NCBI GenBank assembly: GCA_002436505.1
Contig: DJML01000131.1
Coordinates: 1-12,797 of the forward strand
Length of the DNA: 12,797 nt
From: Bacteroidetes bacterium UBA6491
GTDB taxonomy: Bacteria > Bacteroidota > Bacteroidia > NS11-12g > UBA9320
Direction: 5' to 3'
Positions 7,071-12,797 of the stretch are shown here, piece after piece (positions within the stretch are counted from its first letter, which is position 1; every line of letters begins with the position of its first letter). The notes below the pieces were generated by a model. That model was not told the origin of the DNA and searched no databases. It saw nothing but the letters and a program-made list of their open reading frames with translations. Position numbers and translations under genes: made by a program.

Positions 7071-8162
7071 ATGGAAAACTTGCGCCTTTTATTCAAGTGT
7101 TCTCTGATCATTGTTTCCTCACTATCGTATGATCTGTCCTTTGGTCAGGAGGAAAGAACAGATCAGCTCCCAGATGACGTTTGGCAACTGATGGGAACCT
7201 GCGTTGAAAGTGAAAAGTTTGAATTCTTAAAAACTTCCTTTATTGCTCAAACTGATTCCTATGATAATCTCGTCTATAAAGATGAAGAAGAAACCATTGA
7301 GTTTTACTTCAGACCCTCAACACGTCACTTAAACCAGATCCGTGTGGACCTGACTTCGTATACCGGAAAACAGATCCTCGGTCTGAAAAAAGGGATGCGC
7401 AAGAAACAGATCAGGAACCTCCTTCAGCCCAAACAAGTCCTTCGCTACGGAAAAGGAAGCTATTTTATAGGGGAGAGATACAGTCTGCTTGCAGCTTTTG
7501 AAGGTTGGCCGATCAGGAAGCTTACAAGCTTTACCGTGATCTATGAAGGAGATTATTTTCCTGACAGGGACATGGACGGCATCGTAGATAGCCTCGACCA
7601 GTGTCCCGACGATATTGGCACTATTGATTTCCTGGGATGTCCCATGTTGTCCGGTGTCCCGCAAAAGGACGTAATTAATGCTCTTGCCTTGGAATACTGC
7701 AGAGTGGTCGATACCTTCAGAGCTATTTATGCTTTTCATACGCTACTCGTATTTCCTACATTGGAAGAGTCTGAATTTGATCACCTGCTCGTACCGCATA
7801 AGGGTTTTAATCCCGGAATATCGATCTCTCAATTTGATCAGATCGGACTGGTGTCGTTGCTTGAGACTGAACATGACACTTCACGTGCTTTGCACCTCGT
7901 ATCAAAACCGATGCAGAATGATAAGATAAAGCGTGTTTTTGAAGGGCTGAAAGTGCATCTGGCTGATTGCCCGGGCCTTACTTCTCTTGACGAATTTTCA
8001 TCGCAAGACATATATGGTCTTACTCTGATTAATGATAGCGGAGGATTGCTAAATGTGCATATGAAAATAATGCCAGGTGACCACACCAATGACCGTGTAA
8101 TCGCGATCAGTATAGAAATAGTTCAATTAAGTAAAACAGCTACACCTGACCAGGAAGAATAA
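7071..8162 (+). CDS. secreted protein of unknown function with TSP3-like motif
   Basis: 363 aa that I do not recognise as a whole. A signal peptide is likely (residues 1-26: charged start, hydrophobic LLFKCSLIIVSSLS, cleavage after FGQ or just before it), so the product is exported. Residues about 34-160 form a mixed alpha/beta domain with LGLKKGMRKKQIRNLL (103-118), resembling the G-M-x-x-x-x-I/V-x-x-L-L helix found in several periplasmic beta-alpha folds. Residues 165-191 (DRDMDGIVDSLDQCPDD then GCP) match a thrombospondin type 3 repeat, an Asp-rich calcium-binding linker common in Bacteroidota exported proteins. The remaining 170 residues are a second domain with Cys210 and Cys300 and no familiar motif. 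No T9SS sorting domain or OmpA domain follows the linker. An in-frame stop just upstream of 7071 makes this ATG the first possible start. Confidence 0.85.
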   Translation: MENLRLLFKCSLIIVSSLSYDLSFGQEERTDQLPDDVWQLMGTCVESEKFEFLKTSFIAQTDSYDNLVYKDEEETIEFYFRPSTRHLNQIRVDLTSYTGKQILGLKKGMRKKQIRNLLQPKQVLRYGKGSYFIGERYSLLAAFEGWPIRKLTSFTVIYEGDYFPDRDMDGIVDSLDQCPDDIGTIDFLGCPMLSGVPQKDVINALALEYCRVVDTFRAIYAFHTLLVFPTLEESEFDHLLVPHKGFNPGISISQFDQIGLVSLLETEHDTSRALHLVSKPMQNDKIKRVFEGLKVHLADCPGLTSLDEFSSQDIYGLTLINDSGGLLNVHMKIMPGDHTNDRVIAISIEIVQLSKTATPDQEE

Positions 8163-8237
8163 GGCACTGTAATAAGTCCCTGTATTAATAAAATATTTTG
8201 CCAGTTTTGAACTTCTGATCTTACCTGGCTTTTCCTT

Positions 8238-8390
8238 TTAAGATGAAGGGAACAACAGATTCCCGATTTTCTTCAGGTTCTGATTCCTGAAATATGCAGT
8301 AGGTGCGCTACCGGACTGATCTAATCCTTTTAATCTTCTTTTTTCTGTTGAGTCTTGTTTGATTTGATTGTTGATTTTATTGTCATCCAT
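8238..8390 (-). CDS. possible 50-aa small protein
   Basis: An ATG at 8390 opens a 50-codon frame closed by TAA at 8238, downstream of the adenylate cyclase gene on the same strand (53 bp gap). The product begins MDDNKINNQIKQDSTEKRR and ends KKIGNLLFPSS: polar, lysine- and asparagine-rich, without a membrane segment or signal peptide. No Shine-Dalgarno site is visible (CTATTATAATGTCCT precedes the ATG). An open frame of this length can arise by chance in AT-rich DNA, so this is offered as a candidate only. Confidence 0.3.
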   Translation of the reverse strand: MDDNKINNQIKQDSTEKRRLKGLDQSGSAPTAYFRNQNLKKIGNLLFPSS

Positions 8391-8443
8391 AGGACATTAT
8401 AATAGCAAAAAATAAGCGGAATTCCTAATTTGATTTTCCTCAA

Positions 8444-10378
8444 TCACTTTCTGTCGACGAAATACATGTGCATTTCACCTTTGCCTTTTGCTTCAACTCC
8501 TCCCCGGGCTTCGAAAGAGAACATCGGATCATTTTTGATCAATTCATAGGTGCTTTGTGAGATATTTGTCCGGCCGACATGACCATGGCTTTCCATTCTG
8601 GAAGCAGTATTAACGGTGTCTCCCCAGAGATCGTATTGAAATTTCTTAACTCCTACGATTCCTGCAACAACAGGTCCGGAATGGATCCCGACCCGCATCT
8701 CGAATGGGATCATACCATTTCTATCTCTTTCTGATTTCCTTTTAATGATATAATCAGTCATTTCGATTCCCGCTAAAACCGTATTTCGGGTAGATTCATC
8801 AGCAGGTACCGGCAATCCGCCAACGGCCATGTAACTATCGCCAATGGTCTTTATTTTTTCAATTCCATACTTGTCACAGATCGCATCAAAGGCCTTAAAA
8901 CAATGGTCAATTTCACTTACAAGTTCTGCTGCTGACAACCTTTCTGAAGTCTGAGTGAATTCCTTGAAATCGGTAAAAAGGATGGTTGCCATTTCATAAT
9001 TTCGGGCCTCTGATTTACCGCTCATCTTAAGTTCTTCTGCGATTTCTACCGGAAGAATATTCAATAGTAGCTCATCTGATTTCTCCTTTTCTTTTTCAAT
9101 GATCTTCTTTGCCTTTCTTACAAACCGTAATCTACTCCATAATCCTCCTGAAACCAGAATAATGACAAGCCCGCTGTACAACATGATCCTTTTTCGGTTG
9201 CGCTCCTTTGCGAGCCTTTGATGGTACTCCAGTTCCATTTGAAATTTCTCTCTTTCATTCTGGATCTGCATATCGACCTGCAGGCTGGCCTTTTTCCCTT
9301 CTTCAGAAATAATCTCAGCCGACTTGATGGTAAAGAGTTTATAGTACTTATATGCATTTTCATAATCACCAAGTGATTCATATGCATTATACAGTACCCC
9401 CAGATTATCAGATATTTCTTTCTGCAAACCATTTTTCTCCGAATACAGGTAACCCTCAAGGGCAAGGTCACGCGCAAATTCATTTTCGCCGAGGCGAAGT
9501 TTGTTTGATGCACGCTCCGAGAACAGATAAGCGTTCCAGTATTTATTTCCGGATTCTTTGAAGGAATTTTGCGCTTTTAAATAGATGCTGTCAGGATCTG
9601 TCAAACTATCAAGACTGATCTGAATGTTCGCTTTGCTGACCAATACCATCGCCTCAAAATCTTCGTAAGATTTTTTATTACATGTCTTCCTGACCTCAAG
9701 CGCCAAATCCAGATAACGTAAAGCTTCATCATACTTCTCAAAACTTCCTAAGATCGAAGCTTTTGATCGGTATCCATTTGCCTCTTCCAGACAATTACCT
9801 GCCAGTTTGGCAATGGTGATCAGTTCTTCCCAGTAACTCTGTGATTTTTCTATTTCCTGTAAGCGACCTGCGGCATATGCCATTGATCCCAGTATATCGA
9901 GCATCCTGACAGTGTCATGCTTTTGTGTGAAATATTCATACGCATGATTCAGTACTAAAACATTTTCATCTATTATTCCAAGCCTGATCTTCAGTTGTGC
10001 TTGGAGAAGATTACAATTTACGACACCATCCTGATATTTAATGCTCTCAAACTTCTTTCTGGCTACCACGAACATGCTGTCACTTTGAGCATATTTGCCA
10101 ACATTCCGGTACATTGATCCAAGGATCTGTTCGTAAGATGCCTTAACATATACTGGCAAATGATCTGAACCTATTTTGAGATACTCATTTAGCAGAATGA
10201 TCTGGTCCTCCATAAATCGGTCATGCAATGCCGATTCAACTTTCTCCGGAACATTCGTTTTGAGCAGCGCACTGAAAGCTGTGAGGACAGAATCCTTTTC
10301 GGACAAACTTTTGCCCATAACGGACATAAAGAATGAGTTCCCAATAAGAATTACCAAAAACAGGCTCACACGACGCAT
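8444..10378 (-). CDS. TPR-containing membrane adenylate cyclase (class III)
   Basis: A 644-aa protein predicted to make cAMP from ATP. In order: signal sequence or anchor (about 1-22); helical TPR-like repeats (about 45-350, e.g. the ALRYLDLALEVRK and DYENAYKYYKLF units), placed in the periplasm by topology; a coiled coil (about 355-397); one membrane segment (398-414); a short cytoplasmic coiled coil; and a class III cyclase domain (about 440-644). Metal-binding aspartates are D470 (FTDF) and D514 (KTIGDSYM). K510 and D583 (QYDLWGD) are the adenine-selecting residues; guanylate cyclases have Glu and Cys there. N590 and R594 (NTASRM) complete the active site. The set is intact, so activity is expected. 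The ATG at 10378 starts the signal sequence. It is divergent from the DUF6787-like gene. This domain order is frequent in Bacteroidota; the ligand of the TPR part is unknown. Confidence 0.93.
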   Translation of the reverse strand: MRRVSLFLVILIGNSFFMSVMGKSLSEKDSVLTAFSALLKTNVPEKVESALHDRFMEDQIILLNEYLKIGSDHLPVYVKASYEQILGSMYRNVGKYAQSDSMFVVARKKFESIKYQDGVVNCNLLQAQLKIRLGIIDENVLVLNHAYEYFTQKHDTVRMLDILGSMAYAAGRLQEIEKSQSYWEELITIAKLAGNCLEEANGYRSKASILGSFEKYDEALRYLDLALEVRKTCNKKSYEDFEAMVLVSKANIQISLDSLTDPDSIYLKAQNSFKESGNKYWNAYLFSERASNKLRLGENEFARDLALEGYLYSEKNGLQKEISDNLGVLYNAYESLGDYENAYKYYKLFTIKSAEIISEEGKKASLQVDMQIQNEREKFQMELEYHQRLAKERNRKRIMLYSGLVIILVSGGLWSRLRFVRKAKKIIEKEKEKSDELLLNILPVEIAEELKMSGKSEARNYEMATILFTDFKEFTQTSERLSAAELVSEIDHCFKAFDAICDKYGIEKIKTIGDSYMAVGGLPVPADESTRNTVLAGIEMTDYIIKRKSERDRNGMIPFEMRVGIHSGPVVAGIVGVKKFQYDLWGDTVNTASRMESHGHVGRTNISQSTYELIKNDPMFSFEARGGVEAKGKGEMHMYFVDRK

Positions 10379-10517
10379 AATTGCGTTAAAAATAACGAAT
10401 CACCGCATACATTGCATGAAATTTATTAATACAGTGAATAAATTATAATCAACTGTTGGCCACAGTTTGTTTCCTTTGCATTACCAATTCATCCTGACGC
10501 ATTACCGTAAAAAAGTT

Positions 10518-10835
10518 GTGAGAAAAACCTGGAACAAGTTAAAAGATCGATATAAAATTCAAAGCGACTGGCAGGCTGTGCTGGTCCTTTTTATCTTTTC
10601 AGTTGCAGGTTCGAGCATCATGTTCGTAAAGAAACCCGTCTTCCGACTGATCCGGTTCGACAGTATAAACTTCATCCCGTTAAAGGTTATCACCTATATC
10701 GTTTTCATCATCCCAACGTATTATCTTTTCCTTTTTGTCTGGGGCAACATACTGGGGCAGGGACAATTCTTTAATCCGTTGATAAAGAAGATGCTTGGGA
10801 GATATGTTTCTATATTTAAGCGAAGTAAGCATTAA
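10518..10835 (+). CDS. small two-helix membrane protein, DUF6787-like
   Basis: A short inner-membrane protein of unknown function. From GTG 10518 it is 105 aa: a basic N-terminus with W-N-K-L-K-D-R-Y-K-I-Q-S-D-W-Q, membrane helix one (about 19-37, VLVLFIFSVAGSSIMFV), a KPV linker, membrane helix two (about 54-78, YIVFIIPTYYLFLFVWG), then GQ-x-FF and a basic KKMLGR tail. This pattern (W-x-x-L-K-x-R-x-x-I-x-S-x-WQ, G-x-x-x-x-x-x-KP, G-Q-x-x-FF-x-x-x-x-K-K-M-L-x-R) matches my recollection of the Bacteroidota DUF6787 family. The frame extends upstream to a TTG at 10467 (122 aa), but homologues begin near the W-x-x-L-K motif, so the GTG is preferred; no Shine-Dalgarno site supports either. Its own promoter lies in the short gap to the divergent cyclase gene. 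Confidence 0.72.
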   Translation: MRKTWNKLKDRYKIQSDWQAVLVLFIFSVAGSSIMFVKKPVFRLIRFDSINFIPLKVITYIVFIIPTYYLFLFVWGNILGQGQFFNPLIKKMLGRYVSIFKRSKH

Positions 10836-11158
10836 CTTCCTTCGTCATAATTCAAAAATTGATCCCGAGAAGTAGAATTATCAGTGAAGATCGTCAGAAA
10901 GTTGTATTCCATGGGGGGATCGTTACTGATCAATAAATTGTTAAACACCTGCAATTCTGAACCAGTTCATGAAAAACCTCTAAGCACGGGAGGCACTCAG
11001 GATCTAAGATGAAGAATACCAGTACACTGTATTTAATCTATTGACATGATATACCTGTGCTTTTATACTGGCACTTATCACAGACACATTAATACAGGTC
11101 TATTCGAAGAATGGATTCATTGATCATAGATTAGCCGATGATCAAAACATTTGTCAGA
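10836..11158. other. 323-bp non-coding stretch with inverted repeats
   Basis: It lies between the convergent DUF6787-like gene (+) and the Ig-like protein gene (-). I find no supportable gene. An imperfect hairpin begins right after the DUF6787-like stop: ATAATTC (10847-10853) and GAATTAT (10875-10881), flanked by CTTC/GAAG (10840-10843, 10886-10889), without a T-tract. TTGATCAT (11120-11127) and ATGATCAA (11138-11145) form an 8-bp stem downstream of the minus-strand gene, again without a T-tract. TTGACA (11041-11046), 17 bp, TATACT (11064-11069) resembles an E. coli-type promoter. Confidence 0.5.
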
Positions 11159-12796
11159 TCAATGAACTATGATCATTTTATATACTATGTCTCCACTTTT
11201 AAATAAGATCGAAAGAAAGAAGACACCCTGATCTTCGATCGCAAAATGGTCTTCAATTTCTGTTTTTAATCCAATTTCCCTGCCGAGTTCATCAAATAAA
11301 GTGATCTTTTCGATCGGTAAGGCGCTTTCGATTTGAATCGCATCTTCAACGTTCACAGGATTTGGATATATCAAAACTGATCCAGTGTTAATTTCCAGGA
11401 CATTTACATTACAGTCTATACTTTCGATCCGGATAGATTTGGAATTCGTGCAACTGTGATCATTCGTTGCGATTACTTTATAATTACTATCCGGGTAAAG
11501 GGTTATCTGATCGATGACGGTGCTTCCATTTATTTTGTAGGTTAGACCATCCGATAAGTATAAAGTCCACAAGCTGTCCTTACATAGAACCGTATCTCTG
11601 AATATATCCAGGGACGGCATCGGCCATTCGGCCACATCAAAATTCTTCAAGATCCGGCAATTGTTGGTATCGGTCACATCAACTGTAAAGAACCCGCCTC
11701 TGGCCAACGATCGCTGGTTCAGGTCCCCTGCACTGTCCGACCAGGAGTACGTGTACTTTTCAGGGCCGACATATATGGTGATGGTGTCACCCGTACACAG
11801 GCCTGTATCTTTTAATTCCTCCGTTTTTGGAATCTGTTTGTTGACCCGGACCAGCGTATCCAAATATTGGCAGGTGAAGCTGTCCGCCCATTCAATTTCA
11901 GTAATTCCTTCCTGTATAACAGTTATCTGTGCGGGCTGTGAGGAATCGCTGATGGACCAGTATTTGATCTCGTCAGGTTGTAAAAGATGCAATGCCTCAT
12001 TGGCGCATACCTCAAAGTACCATTCCGGTTGAATTGGTTTGGGAAATTCCAGAATGGAATGTCGGCTTGTATCCATACACCCCTCCTTTTCCACTGCTAT
12101 TTCCAGCTCACCAGGACCGGTAACGATTGAGCTGTCCCCAAGTACCCCGTTCCAGTAATAGCTGTCAAACCCGGCCAATTGAATAGTAGCCTTTGCACCT
12201 TTGCAGATCATTATCGTATCCTCTAGGCTGATCATGGGTCGGACAGATCTGGTGGCAAATGAATCATTGTACATGCAATCCATACGACTAATACCGGTCC
12301 ATTGAACCTGGATCGTTGAATCGACCCGGTAGTTCCAGCTTTCCTCCGCGTTCCATTCAAAGGACATCCAGTATGACGTATCCGGATTCAGAGATAATGA
12401 CTCATCGGAACAAAGGATGTACTCTTTGCTAAATGCCGGTATTTCTACGCGGTCCACCTGAATAGTAAAATACAAGGTATCAGCCGAACTGCAGTTTGTA
12501 TTATTGTAGCTATAGATCAGTCTGTAATTGGTAGTTGCATTCGCTTTTACCTTCCATTGAGCGCTGGTGGAGGAAGCACCCGTTGTCATGTTTTTCCATT
12601 GGTATGAATATCCGGGCAAAGCCGGGGCTCCTATTGTAACATATTCTCCTTTACAGGCAAAGATTTCCTGATCGGCAATTACGCTTTGCACCGGTATCCT
12701 ATAGAAGGACGGCATCCCCATCAAGGTCCTATTCTTCACCCATGGTCGCGCTCCGACTGATCCATCATAGCTCAGATAAAGATCGGAACAGCTGGA
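11159..12796 (-). CDS. T9SS-secreted protein with Ig-like modules (5' partial)
   Basis: The C-terminal 545 residues of a larger exported protein. The frame stays open to the right edge (codons upstream of 12739 read SSCSDLYLSYDGSVGARPWV), so the GTG at 12739 is not a true start. Six Ig-like modules of about 65-80 residues follow each other; each opens with a Cys in a C-x-(G/D/N)-x-x-x-x-hydrophobic motif (ACKGEYVTI, LCSDESLSL, ICKGAKATI, VCANEALHL, LCTGDTITI, LCKDSLWTL) and has a second Cys 42-54 residues later, as expected for one disulfide per module. The last ~78 residues (VLIYPNPVN, ITLFDELGREIG, GVFFLSILFKSGD) are a T9SS type A sorting domain, so the product is exported through T9SS to the cell surface or medium. 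No enzymatic motif is visible. An adhesin-like role is inferred from family context. Confidence 0.9.
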   Translation of the reverse strand, partial: SSCSDLYLSYDGSVGARPWVKNRTLMGMPSFYRIPVQSVIADQEIFACKGEYVTIGAPALPGYSYQWKNMTTGASSTSAQWKVKANATTNYRLIYSYNNTNCSSADTLYFTIQVDRVEIPAFSKEYILCSDESLSLNPDTSYWMSFEWNAEESWNYRVDSTIQVQWTGISRMDCMYNDSFATRSVRPMISLEDTIMICKGAKATIQLAGFDSYYWNGVLGDSSIVTGPGELEIAVEKEGCMDTSRHSILEFPKPIQPEWYFEVCANEALHLLQPDEIKYWSISDSSQPAQITVIQEGITEIEWADSFTCQYLDTLVRVNKQIPKTEELKDTGLCTGDTITIYVGPEKYTYSWSDSAGDLNQRSLARGGFFTVDVTDTNNCRILKNFDVAEWPMPSLDIFRDTVLCKDSLWTLYLSDGLTYKINGSTVIDQITLYPDSNYKVIATNDHSCTNSKSIRIESIDCNVNVLEINTGSVLIYPNPVNVEDAIQIESALPIEKITLFDELGREIGLKTEIEDHFAIEDQGVFFLSILFKSGDIVYKMIIVH

Positions 12797-12797
12797 C

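Noticed and set aside
8200..8236. GCCAG...CTGGC inverted repeat followed by TTTTCC as a terminator for the 363-aa gene
   Set aside because: Only a 5-bp stem with a loop of about 20 nt and a broken T-tract.
10440..10480. TTTG repeats before the DUF6787-like gene as a Bacteroidota promoter
   Set aside because: No TA at the required position of a TAnnTTTG box and no fitting spacing.
10832..10912. Minus-strand 26-codon ORF (starts MEYNFLTIF) overlapping the 3' end of the DUF6787-like gene
   Set aside because: Very short, no ribosome binding site, and an open frame of this size is expected by chance in AT-rich DNA.
12681..12739. GTG at 12739 as the start of the Ig-like protein
   Set aside because: The frame stays open to the window edge with no signal peptide after the GTG, so the gene starts outside the window.
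1..12797. Mobile element, phage, CRISPR or defence system
   Set aside because: No transposase, integrase, terminal inverted repeats, spacer arrays, nucleases or toxin-antitoxin-like pairs were found on either strand.

Overview
The window looks like ordinary chromosomal DNA from a member of the Bacteroidota (Flavobacteriia/Cytophagia-like). The evidence is two secreted multidomain proteins with type IX secretion (T9SS) C-terminal sorting domains, a 2-oxoacid dehydrogenase E1 of the Bacteroidota alpha/beta type, a small Gre-like protein typical of that phylum, a DUF6787-like membrane protein, mostly weak Shine-Dalgarno sites and matches to the Bacteroidota promoter box TAnnTTTG. No mobile element, CRISPR array, tRNA or rRNA was found.

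Layout. At the left edge, the C-terminal part of an E1 (2-oxoisovalerate/pyruvate-type) dehydrogenase (+) meets, with only 3 bp between stop codons, a Gre-like 150-aa protein (-). A 395-bp non-coding stretch with several dyads leads into a 1241-aa secreted protein (+): signal peptide, carbohydrate-binding-like N-terminus, six PKD modules, T9SS tail, then a strong intrinsic terminator at about 5455-5487. Next come two minus-strand genes in the order Rrf2 regulator, then APS reductase (cysH), very likely a sulfur-assimilation unit. A perfect 9-5-9 palindrome upstream of the regulator is a good operator candidate. Divergent from it is a secreted 363-aa protein of unknown function with a thrombospondin-type-3-like calcium-binding stretch (+). 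A possible 50-aa small ORF (-) follows, then a 644-aa membrane adenylate cyclase with a predicted periplasmic TPR region (-), and divergent from that a small two-helix membrane protein of the DUF6787 type (+). After a 323-bp non-coding stretch, the window ends in the C-terminal 545 residues of a large T9SS-exported protein built of cysteine-paired Ig-like modules (-), running off the right edge.

Functional themes: central or branched-chain 2-oxoacid metabolism, assimilatory sulfate reduction with a local regulator, cAMP signalling driven by a periplasmic sensor region, and surface or secreted adhesin-like proteins. The genes do not form one obvious system; the Rrf2-cysH pair is the only clear functional unit. 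The least explained items are the 363-aa secreted protein, the middle domain of the 1241-aa protein, the possible small ORF and the dyads in the intergenic regions.
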